DNA of 64,000 nt from Clostridia bacterium (lineage in GTDB: Bacteria; Bacillota; Clostridia; Christensenellales; CAG-138). The notes under the pieces were generated by a model, which did no database searches, was not told the DNA's origin, and saw only the letters and a list, made by a program, of their open reading frames with translations. Position 1 is the stretch's first letter, and each line of letters starts with the position of its first letter. Positions 54,071 to 63,100 of this stretch are shown here, piece by piece. The stretch lies in contig JAUNBP010000005.1 in NCBI GenBank assembly GCA_030526995.1, positions 1 to 64,000 on the forward strand, read 5' to 3'. The position numbers were made by a program, and so were the translations under genes.

Positions 54071-55234
54071 ATGGATTACATGAAAAAATCTTTGGAAATG
54101 CATGAAATATGGAAGGGCAAGCTCGAAACCTGCCCCAAGATGAAGGTCGAGGACAAGACGGGGCTCTCGCTCGCCTACACGCCCGGCGTTGCTGCGCCCT
54201 GCGTGGAGATTCAAAAGGACAGGAGCAGAAGCTATGACCTCACCGGCAAGGGCAACACCGTGGCGGTCATCTCCGACGGCTCAGCCGTTTTGGGCTTGGG
54301 CAACATCGGAGCCGAGGCGTCGATGCCGGTCATGGAGGGAAAGTGCGTGCTGTTCAAGGCGTTTGCGGGGCTCAACGCCGTGCCGCTCTGCATCAACAGC
54401 ACCGACGTTGATGAGATAGTTGACACGATATACAGGATATCCCCCTCGTTCGGGGGCATCAACCTTGAGGACTTTTCCGCCCCCCGCTGCTTTGAGATTG
54501 AGCGGAGGCTGAAGGAGCTCTGCGACATCCCCGTCTTTCACGACGACCAGCACGGTACCGCAATCGTGCTGCTCGCAGCCCTTAAAAATGCGCTAAGGCT
54601 CAAAGAGCTCCCGCTTGAAAACGCAAGAATCGTCGTATGCGGCGCCGGCGCTGCAGGCATGGCGGTGAGTAAGATTCTGCTCGATTCGGGTGCAACCGAT
54701 CTTACCCTCGTGCGCAAGGAGGGCATAATCTGCAGAGGCGATCCCACGCTCGACCCCTATCAGGCGGAGATTGCCCTGCTTACAAACAAGCGGCTTTTAA
54801 GCGGCGGACTTGAAAAAGCCATCGAGGGCTGCGACGTCTTTATAGGCGTGAGTGCCCCCAATATCGTAAGCTCGGATATGATTCGCTCTATGAACCCCAA
54901 GCCCATCGTCTTTTCGATGGCAAACCCCGTGCCGGAGATAATGCCCGATGTGGCAAAAAAGGCCGGAGCCTACATAATAGGCACCGGCAGAAGCGATTAT
55001 CCTAATCAAATTAACAACGTCTTGGCGTTCCCGGGCGTGTTCAAGGGTGCGCTTAAGGCTCGGGCAAGGGCGATAACCGAAAAGATGAAGTTGGCTGCAG
55101 CGGATGCCATAGCCTCCCTCGTCTCCTGCGATGAGCTTGCCCCCGATTTCATCATCCCGCCCCCGTTCGACCCTCGGGTGTCGGAGGCGGTTGCAGACGC
55201 CGTCTGCAAGATAGCCCAAGGCGGCGGGGATTAG
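54071..55234 (+). CDS. NAD(P)-dependent malic enzyme
   Basis: Oxidatively decarboxylates malate to pyruvate. The 387-aa short bacterial form shows LSLAYTPGVAAPC, VFHDDQHGTAIV with the metal-binding Asp, and the NAD fold VVCGAGAAGMAVSKI. ATG 54071 best fits AAGAGGTG; ATG 54065 and ATG 54080 are alternatives. It converges on the capD-like gene with 4 bases of overlap. Confidence 0.94.
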   Translation: MDYMKKSLEMHEIWKGKLETCPKMKVEDKTGLSLAYTPGVAAPCVEIQKDRSRSYDLTGKGNTVAVISDGSAVLGLGNIGAEASMPVMEGKCVLFKAFAGLNAVPLCINSTDVDEIVDTIYRISPSFGGINLEDFSAPRCFEIERRLKELCDIPVFHDDQHGTAIVLLAALKNALRLKELPLENARIVVCGAGAAGMAVSKILLDSGATDLTLVRKEGIICRGDPTLDPYQAEIALLTNKRLLSGGLEKAIEGCDVFIGVSAPNIVSSDMIRSMNPKPIVFSMANPVPEIMPDVAKKAGAYIIGTGRSDYPNQINNVLAFPGVFKGALKARARAITEKMKLAAADAIASLVSCDELAPDFIIPPPFDPRVSEAVADAVCKIAQGGGD

Positions 55235-57129
55235 GCCGTAGCCTTCTCCTCCTCCTTGTGGGAGAAGTTTGGAACCAACAGCTTTATCCTGTCTATCACA
55301 TTCGGCTCGTTGGCTCGAGCCGCCGCAATCAGCTCTGCGACCTGCGTCATAAAGAGCTGATTGTTTATTTGCGCCGGATGCGTCTTGAATATGCGCCCGT
55401 GCGCAGTCTGCTCCATGTCCTCGGTTTCCTCGTCCATGAGCAGCTCCTCATACATCTTTTCACCGGGTCTGAGCCCCGTAATCTCTATCTTCATCGTCAC
55501 GTTGGGCTCATAGCCGTAGAAGCGTATCATCTTCTCCGCAAGATCGTAAATCTTCACCGGCTTGCCCATGTCGAGGACGTAGATGGCGCCGGTTTCGCCC
55601 ATGGAGCCCGCCTGCAAAACGAGCTGGGCGGCCTCCGGTATCGTCATAAAGTAGCGGGTGATATCGGGATGCGTGACCGTGACGGGGCCGCCGCTTTTAA
55701 TCTGACGCTCGAACAGCGGAATTACGCTGCCGTGCGAGCCCAATACGTTTCCAAAGCGCACGGTCATGCACCTCATCCTGCTGCAGCGGGCGAAATCCTG
55801 CACAATAAGCTCGGTTATCCGCTTGGTTGCGCCCATGACGTTGGAGGGGTTGACGGCCTTGTCCGTCGAAAGCTGCACAAAGCGATCCACCCCGTGCTCC
55901 TCGGCGGATTTTAGCACGTTGAGCGTGCCCCACACGTTGTTCTTGACCGCCTCCTGAGGGCTGTCCTCCATGAGCGGAACGTGCTTATGCGCCGCCGTAT
56001 GCACTACGAGCTGGGGCGAAAACTCCTCTATTACAGCGTCCACCCTGTCCTTGTCCCGCACCGAGCCAATCCGAATTACTACGTTGAGCCACGGGTGCCT
56101 GCGCTTGAGTTCGCAGTACAGCTCGTAGGTCGTGTTCTCGTAGATATCGAACAGTATCAGCTTGCTCGGGTAGAACAGCGCAACCTGCCTTGCAATCTCC
56201 GAGCCTATCGAGCCGCCTCCGCCCGTAATCAAAACGACCTTGTGGGTGACGTAGGCCTCTATCTGTTCCTTGTCAAGCTCGACCTCCTCCCTAAAGAGGA
56301 TGTCCCCTATGTTTGTCTCCCTGATGTCCTGCATCGTAGGCTTTTCGTCCAAGCCCTGCATTCTGGGCAGCAGGCGCACCTTGCACTTTGTCGAAACGCA
56401 GATGCTGACTATCTCCGCCTTGCGCTTTTCGGACAGGGCGGGGATTGCAATGATAATCTCCTTTATCCTGTACTTTTCTACGAGTTGAGGGATATCGTCT
56501 GCGGTGCCCCGAACCTTGACCCCGCCTATGCTCATGCCCTGCTTTTGTAGGTCGTCGTCTACAAACACGGCAACATAGCTCGTTTTGCTCTCCTCGCCGC
56601 TCTCAATCTGCGAAAGCACGTAGCCGCCGAAAAAGCCTGCGCCGACAACCATTATCGGCTTTTTGTCGGAATAGCGGGTGTTGGTCATGCGTCGCCACAT
56701 GCGTCTGATAATTCGATAGCCGAACCTGCTTGCAAAGACGAGTACCGCAAGCGCAAGCCCCGAAAGCCCAATGTAAAACTCCGACTGTATGTCCGCAAAA
56801 AATGCAAAATTAATAATTATGCATATCGTTGTTCCGAGCGCAACCGCTATGACTATGTTGATGGCTTCGCTCAATCCCGAAACGCTCCACAGGCTGCCGT
56901 ACAGCTTGAACAGCGCAAAAACCATTAGGAATACGACGATGAACAGCATAACCGGCCATATTTGGAAGGTTTCATCGAACGGAAAATGATACGGATTGTC
57001 AAAATCCGCCGCCGTCTGCGCCCACGCTCCGAACATGAAGGCTGCAAAGATGCTCACAAAGTCTACGAGCATCAAAAGCATTATCTTCGGCGCCTTTTTT
57101 ACTGCAAAATTCTTTACTCTCTCTCCCAT
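55231..57129 (-). CDS. CapD/PglF-type nucleotide-sugar 4,6-dehydratase
   Basis: Membrane enzyme of 632 aa that converts UDP-GlcNAc-type sugars to 4-keto-6-deoxy forms for capsule, glycan or exopolysaccharide. Four N-terminal helices are followed by a CoA-like Rossmann domain and an SDR domain (ITGGGGSIGSEIARQ, VVHTAAHKHVPLMEDSP). STDKAVNPSNVMGATKR places Met where classical SDRs have Tyr, the SMK triad of this group. I start at ATG 57129 (MGERVKNFAVKK), 17 bases after gpsA. Confidence 0.93.
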   Translation of the reverse strand: MGERVKNFAVKKAPKIMLLMLVDFVSIFAAFMFGAWAQTAADFDNPYHFPFDETFQIWPVMLFIVVFLMVFALFKLYGSLWSVSGLSEAINIVIAVALGTTICIIINFAFFADIQSEFYIGLSGLALAVLVFASRFGYRIIRRMWRRMTNTRYSDKKPIMVVGAGFFGGYVLSQIESGEESKTSYVAVFVDDDLQKQGMSIGGVKVRGTADDIPQLVEKYRIKEIIIAIPALSEKRKAEIVSICVSTKCKVRLLPRMQGLDEKPTMQDIRETNIGDILFREEVELDKEQIEAYVTHKVVLITGGGGSIGSEIARQVALFYPSKLILFDIYENTTYELYCELKRRHPWLNVVIRIGSVRDKDRVDAVIEEFSPQLVVHTAAHKHVPLMEDSPQEAVKNNVWGTLNVLKSAEEHGVDRFVQLSTDKAVNPSNVMGATKRITELIVQDFARCSRMRCMTVRFGNVLGSHGSVIPLFERQIKSGGPVTVTHPDITRYFMTIPEAAQLVLQAGSMGETGAIYVLDMGKPVKIYDLAEKMIRFYGYEPNVTMKIEITGLRPGEKMYEELLMDEETEDMEQTAHGRIFKTHPAQINNQLFMTQVAELIAAARANEPNVIDRIKLLVPNFSHKEEEKATA

Positions 57130-57146
57130 AATCCCTCTCCCGTTAT

Positions 57147-58142
57147 TTACTCCGTCTTTAACGGTCTTTCCATAAGCTCCTTTATCGCCTCCGACGGCGT
57201 TCTGTTGCAAAACAGCACTTCGTACATGCTCTCAACGAGCGGCATCTCAAACGAATAGTTTTTCAATTCGTCATAGATTACCTTGCAGCTGTATATGCCC
57301 TCGACGGTCTTTTTGTTGTTCTTCATGAACTTGGCAATACCATTTTCCCTGCCTATCGCCAAGCCCGCCTGATAGTTTCTCGAATGATAGGAAAAGCAGG
57401 TGACAACCAAGTCTCCGATTCCCGTAAGCCCCACGTAGGTCTCGGGTTTGCCGCCCTTTGCGCAGCCGAAGCGAATCATCTCGGCAAGGCCCCTTGTGAC
57501 CAGCGCTGCCTTTGCATTGTCCCCGTAGCCCTGCCCCACGAGGATGCCCGAGGCTATGGCTATTATGTTTTTAATCGCCACGCCGTACTCCGCTCCCACC
57601 TCGTCGGTACAGATGTACAGGCGAATGTAGGAGTTGGAAAACAGCCTTTGCACGGTTCTTGCAACCTCCGCATCGGTGGAGACTGCGCATATCGCCGTGA
57701 GCTTTCTTAAAATTACCTCCTCGGCGTGGCTCGGCCCTATCACCGAGGCTATCGAGACATCGCCCCTGTCGTGCATGATTGCCCTTATCGTGTCGGACAT
57801 TCGGCAGTTCGTGTTGGGATCAAAGCCCTTGCTCGCATTTACAATAATCGCACCCCGCTCGATGAAGGGCTTGACCCTCGTCAAAACCTCGCCCACCGCC
57901 TTTGTGGGGACGGCGATTACCACGACCTCTGCAGCCGAAAGCGCAAGCCTTGCATCGGAGCCCGCCACTATATCGGGGTGAATCTCGGTGTCGCCAAAAT
58001 AACGGGCGTTGCGGTGATTTCGATTGATATCGTCAATCTCGTCCGCATCTATGCCGTACATGGCGACCTTTATTCCGTTGTCGCACAGCACTTGGGAAAG
58101 CCCCGTAGCCCAACTGCCCGTGCCAAGCACACAGCATTTCAT
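57147..58142 (-). CDS. gpsA: Glycerol-3-phosphate dehydrogenase (NAD(P)H)
   Basis: Makes sn-glycerol-3-phosphate for phospholipids. The 331-aa protein begins MKCCVLGTGSWATGLSQVL and contains GPSHAEEV and the catalytic Lys block YGVAIKNIIAIASGI. It lies between galE and the dehydratase in a three-gene block for envelope components. Confidence 0.95.
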   Translation of the reverse strand: MKCCVLGTGSWATGLSQVLCDNGIKVAMYGIDADEIDDINRNHRNARYFGDTEIHPDIVAGSDARLALSAAEVVVIAVPTKAVGEVLTRVKPFIERGAIIVNASKGFDPNTNCRMSDTIRAIMHDRGDVSIASVIGPSHAEEVILRKLTAICAVSTDAEVARTVQRLFSNSYIRLYICTDEVGAEYGVAIKNIIAIASGILVGQGYGDNAKAALVTRGLAEMIRFGCAKGGKPETYVGLTGIGDLVVTCFSYHSRNYQAGLAIGRENGIAKFMKNNKKTVEGIYSCKVIYDELKNYSFEMPLVESMYEVLFCNRTPSEAIKELMERPLKTE

Positions 58143-58153
58143 CCTCGTCCTCG

Positions 58154-59176
58154 CTATTGTTCGTAGCCGTTTGGGTTTTTGCACTGCCAGTTGTAGGCTG
58201 AGGCGCACATATCGTGCAGGTTCAGCTCGGCTTGCCAGTTCAAAAGCTCCCTTGCCTTATCGGTTGCGGCGTAGCAGGTTGCAATATCACCCGCCCTGCG
58301 CCCGACTATCTTGTAGGGTATCTCCTTGCCGCACGCCTCGGAGTAGGCCTTGACAACCTCAAGCACGCTGTAGCCTACGCCGGTGCCGAGGTTGACGCAC
58401 TCGCAGCCGCTTGCGCCGTCCAAGTATTTTAGGGCGTTAATATGCCCCCTTGCCAAGTCCACCACGTGGATGTAGTCCCGCACACCTGTTCCGTCGGGGG
58501 TGTCGTAATCGTCGCCGTACACACGCAAGTATTCGAGCTTGCCCGCAGAAACCTGACAGATATAGGGCAAAAGGTTGTTGGGTATCCCGTTGGGGTCCTC
58601 GCCGATAAGCCCGCTCTTGTGCGCTCCAATCGGGTTGAAGTAGCGCAAAAGCATCGCCGAGGCGTCCTTGTTGGCAACGCACCAGTCCGAGATTATCTGC
58701 TCCGACATGTACTTTGTCCAGCCGTAGGGGTTGGTGCACCACCTGTCGGCGTCCTCGGTAATAGGAACCGTCTTGGGGTTGCCGTACACGGTTGCAGACG
58801 AGCTGAAAACTATCTTGTTTACGCCGTAAAGCTCCATGCAACGCAGCAGGTTAATCGTGGCGTTTAGGTTGTTGGAATAATATTCCAGCGGCTTTTCAAC
58901 GCTCTCTCCCACCGCCTTTAGACCCGCAAAGTGAATTACGGCATCAATCTTATACGAGTGAAACACCCTGTCGAGGGCATCATAATTGCAGAGGTCTATC
59001 CGGAAAAATATCGGCTGCTTGCCTGTGATTCTTTCGATTCGCTCCATGACCTGCTCCTTGCTGTTTCTGAGGTCATCTACGCAAATTACCTCATAGCCCG
59101 CATTCAAAAGCTCCACGCAGGTGTGTGAGCCGATATAGCCCGCTCCTCCGCTTACAAGTACAGTTTTACCGCTCAT
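58154..59176 (-). CDS. galE: UDP-glucose 4-epimerase
   Basis: Interconverts UDP-glucose and UDP-galactose. The 340-aa protein has VSGGAGYIGSHTCVELL, SSSATVYG and the YxxxK pair in PYGWTKYMSEQ. ATG 59176 follows GGAG by 8 bases. First gene of the galE-gpsA-dehydratase block, divergent from spoVT. Confidence 0.95.
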   Translation of the reverse strand: MSGKTVLVSGGAGYIGSHTCVELLNAGYEVICVDDLRNSKEQVMERIERITGKQPIFFRIDLCNYDALDRVFHSYKIDAVIHFAGLKAVGESVEKPLEYYSNNLNATINLLRCMELYGVNKIVFSSSATVYGNPKTVPITEDADRWCTNPYGWTKYMSEQIISDWCVANKDASAMLLRYFNPIGAHKSGLIGEDPNGIPNNLLPYICQVSAGKLEYLRVYGDDYDTPDGTGVRDYIHVVDLARGHINALKYLDGASGCECVNLGTGVGYSVLEVVKAYSEACGKEIPYKIVGRRAGDIATCYAATDKARELLNWQAELNLHDMCASAYNWQCKNPNGYEQ

Positions 59177-59310
59177 GCATTCTACTCCATTTTCCAAAGA
59201 TAATTAAATTATACACTATTTATCAGCATATTGCAACAATCATATCTGCAAGATTGAATATTTTTAGAAAATTCACAGAAAATAAAACCAATTCATTTAA
59301 GGAGTATGCA

Positions 59311-59859
59311 ATGAAAGCAACCGGAATTGTAAGAAGAATTGACGAATTGGGACGGATTGTAATCCCCAAGGAGATAAGAAGAACCATGAGGATTCGGGAG
59401 TCCGATCCGCTCGAAATATACACGGACAGGGACGGCACGATAATCCTAAAGCGGTACTCCCCCGTGGCAGAGCTTAAAACCCTTGCCGAGGGGCTTGCCG
59501 CCTCCATAGCCCAAGTATGCGCAAACACCGCCTTTATCAGCGACCGAGAAAGGGTGATAGCCTGCTTTGGTGCGCTAAAAAGGGTCTTAGAGGACGGAAG
59601 GCTCTCAAAGACCGTTCAAAATATCATTTTGCAGCGAAAGCCCTTTACAAGCACGCCCGACGCAATCGTGCTCACCGAGCTCTGCGAGGGTCAGGACCGA
59701 AAGTTTTTTGAGGTCTCCATCCAGCCCATCGTTGCAAACGGGGACGCCATAGGCGCCGTTGGCCTGATATGCACAGACCCCGCCACGCCCATCGAGGAGG
59801 GCCACCGCCAAATCCTGCGCACGGTTTCCCTGTATATCGGAAGGGAGCTGCAGGACTGA
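59311..59859 (+). CDS. spoVT: Stage V sporulation regulator SpoVT
   Basis: Forespore transcription regulator of 182 aa: AbrB-type DNA-binding domain (KATGIVRRIDELGRIVIPKE and RIRESDPLEIYTD) plus a GAF domain. AAGGAG precedes the ATG. TGAATA at 59255-59260 matches the sigma-G/F -35 consensus but the -10 is poor, so forespore control is only suggested. Confidence 0.94.
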   Translation: MKATGIVRRIDELGRIVIPKEIRRTMRIRESDPLEIYTDRDGTIILKRYSPVAELKTLAEGLAASIAQVCANTAFISDRERVIACFGALKRVLEDGRLSKTVQNIILQRKPFTSTPDAIVLTELCEGQDRKFFEVSIQPIVANGDAIGAVGLICTDPATPIEEGHRQILRTVSLYIGRELQD

Positions 59860-60118
59860 CGCTTGCGCTTCGTCCCGTAGCTTGCCTGCATCGCCCCATG
59901 GTCGGCGGGCGGATGATATCCGCTCCTACACAAGGGAATCGGAGAGCGGGGGCATCGTCCTCGGGGAAGCGGGAAGATGATGTCCGTCCCCACGCAAGGA
60001 AACCGCCCAAAAGGGCAAAAAATCGGGCAAATTCTGCATATTTATTTATAAAAGTATTGTTTTTATGCCGTCATTCATGTTAAACTTAGTTGAAAGCTAA
60101 ATTTAAGGAGGACGTCCC
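59860..60118. other. Repeat-bearing intergenic gap before the giant surface protein
   Basis: Contains two REP-like copies and an AT-rich stretch. No gene was found. A weak promoter, TTGTTT (60057-60062), 18 nt, TAAACT (60081-60086), and the ribosome site AAGGAGG (60105-60111) serve the next gene. Confidence 0.5.
59906..59995 (+). repeat. Two diverged REP-like copies with shared flank
   Basis: CGGGCGGATGATATCCGCTC (59906) and CGGGAAGATGATGTCCGTCC (59970). Each is followed by a related tail, TACACAAGGGAATCGG and CACGCAAGGAAACCG, so the repeat unit here is longer than the hairpin alone. Confidence 0.65.
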
Positions 60119-63100
60119 ATGAAACGCACATTAGCAATCTTTTTGACCCTGTTGCTTATCGCAACCCTGCTGCCCGCATCGGTAGCGGAACAAGCGGTGG
60201 GCACAGACGAAGGCTATGAGCTGACCGAAAGCGAGCTTGAACCTTGGATAGAAGCGGAACGAGCTTTAAGCGCTTCCGAAAGCGAAGGATTAAACCAAGC
60301 ACAAATCCCTATGGTCGAGTTTAAGGAACCCACCGAGCCGGTGGAAATCTGGGACGGCACAATAGCCACAGGCTACGCCGGCGGCACGGGCACCGCCACC
60401 GACCCCTACCTAATTGTCAACGGTGCGCAGCTTGCCTACCTTGCGCAGCAGGTGAACACGGGCTACAATTATTCAGACGGCAAATATTTCAAACTCACCG
60501 CCCACATTTGCCTCAACGACACAACGAACTGGCAAAGCTGGGCCACCTCCGCCCCCGCAAACGAGTGGGTGGTGATAGGCGCGTCACTCTCATATAGTTT
60601 CCGCGGCATCTTTGACGGCAACGGCTACTCCGTAAGCGGCATCTACATCAACAAAACAGGAGAAACCGATGCCGACAATTGTCAAGGCTTATTCGGCTAT
60701 TGTTTCTCCGGTGCAACAATAGCCAACCTCGCCGTAAGGGACTCATATATAAAGGGTCATAATCAGGTCGGCGGCGTGGTAGGGTATATCTTTTTCGGCA
60801 CTGTCACCAACTGCTACAACACGGCTACCATAAGCGGTATGCGCATTGTCGGCGGTTTGGTCGGATATAACGACTGGCATTCTGCCGTCACCGACTGCTA
60901 CAACACGGGCACCGTAAGCGGTACGGGCGATGTCGGCGGCGTGGTCGGGTATAATAGCCAGGGCACTGTCACCACCTGCCACAACACGGGCAATGTAAGT
61001 AGCAACAGCAATGTCGGCGGCGTGTTAGGATATAATTCCCATGGCACCGTCACCACCTGCTACAACACGGGCACGATAAGCGGTACGGGCGATGTCGGCG
61101 GTGTGGTCGGAGATAACTATTGGAATTCCTCGGTCACCAACTGCTACAACATGGGCACGGTAAGCGGCACGGACTCTGTCGGCGGCGTGGTCGGAGATTG
61201 CGCTTGGAATTCCTCGGTCACCAACTGCTACAACATAGGCACGGTCAGCGGCACGGACTCTGTCGGCGGTGTGGTCGGGCGGAACTATGAAGGAACCGTC
61301 TCCAACTGCTACTACCTCGACACCTGCGGTGCAACTGCAGGAGTAGGAAGCCGTTACGAGAGCATAATAACCAACGTAATATCCCTCACCGATGCACAGC
61401 TTCAAGTTCAGGAAAACTTTGTAGGCTTTGACTTCCACAACGTTTGGGCAATAGAGCCTGTTACGGGCTATCCCTATCCTCAGTTTATGAATGGCTTGGA
61501 TTCAAGCTACGGGGAGCTTTCTGCAATATGGGACGGAAGTGTTGCTTCGGGCTTTGACTCGGGCAGCGGAACGGAAAACGATCCCTATATTATTAAGACA
61601 GCAGCCCAGCTTGCCTGCCTTGCAAGCAGCGTGAATTCGGGAACTACCTACAGTGACCTATATATAGAGCTTGCTAACGATATAGAGCTAAACAACTACG
61701 ATGCTAAGAATTGGATTGTTAATGCTACCCCTTGGATAGCTATAGGCACATCCTCAAATAGCTTCCATGGCAACTTCAACGGCAACGGGTTTGCAATAAG
61801 CGGCATCTATATCGACGGATTGGACAATCAGGGCCTATTTGGCTATTGTTCCGAAGCAACAATCACCAACATTTCCATAAAGGACTCCTATATAAAGGGC
61901 TGCTATTATGTCGGCGGCGTGGTCGGGTATATCTTTTCTTCCACTGTCAGCGATTGCTATAACACGGGGACGGTAAGCAGCACAGGTGATGTCGGCGGCG
62001 TGGTCGGGTGCATCGGTTCTTCCGCCATTACCAACTGCTACAACACGGGTATGGTAAGCGGCGCAGAATATGTCGGCGGCGTAGCAGGACGTTACAATGA
62101 TTCCTATGTCGCTGTTTGCTATAACACCGGTGAGGTAAGAGGTATAGAATACGTCGGCGGTGTATGCGGAACAGGAAGCGTCTTTAATTGCTACAATGTA
62201 GGCACAATTAGCGGGGCAGGCTCATATGTCGGAGCTGCAGTGGGTTTCGGTTCGCAATTGAGCTGCTATTTCCTTGAAGGCAGCGGCAAGGATAACGGGT
62301 TTGGAACGGCTCTAACCGAAGCTGAACTAAAACTTGAAAGCAGTTTTGTAGGCTTCGATTTTTACAGTGCATGGGCAATAGAACCCGATACAGGCTATCC
62401 CTATCCACAGTTTATTAAGAACTTGGATTCAAGCTATGGGGAGACTTCGGCAATATGGGATGGAAGCGTTGCTTCAGGCTTTGATTCGGGCAGCGGCACA
62501 CAAAGTAATCCCTATATCATTAAAACCGCAGCGCAGCTTGCCTACCTCGCAAGCAGCGTAAACTCGGGAACAACCTACAGCGGACTGTATATAGAGCTTG
62601 CCAATGATATAGAGCTTAACGACTACGATGCTAAGTATTGGATTCTTAATGCTACGCCATGGACGCCCATAGGCACATCCTCAAATAGCTTCCGTGGCAA
62701 CTTTAACGGTAAAGGCTTTGCGATAAGCGGCATCTATATTGATTCGATAAACAGCTATCAGGGCTTATTTGGCTATTGCGGCTACGGAGCCACAATCGCC
62801 AACCTTGCTATAAAGGACTCCTACATAAAGGGCGATGATCATGTTGGCGGCGTGGTAGGGTGGAACTATTATGATTCCACGGTCACCAATTGCTATAACA
62901 CCGGCACTGTAATCGGCACAGGCGACGAGGTCGGCGGCGTGGTCGGGTGTAACTTTGGCACCGTTACCGGCTGTCATAATGTGGGCACAATCATCGGTGA
63001 CGATGGCGGCGGCGTGGTCGGGTTTAATCGGAACGCCGTCACCAACTGCCACAATACCGGTACGATAAGCGGTAGCGACGTCGGCGGCGTAATAGGGTGG

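Noticed and set aside
59255..59282. Sigma-G promoter for spoVT
   Set aside because: TGAATA is a good -35, but no acceptable -10 lies at proper spacing, so it is only mentioned in the gene entry.
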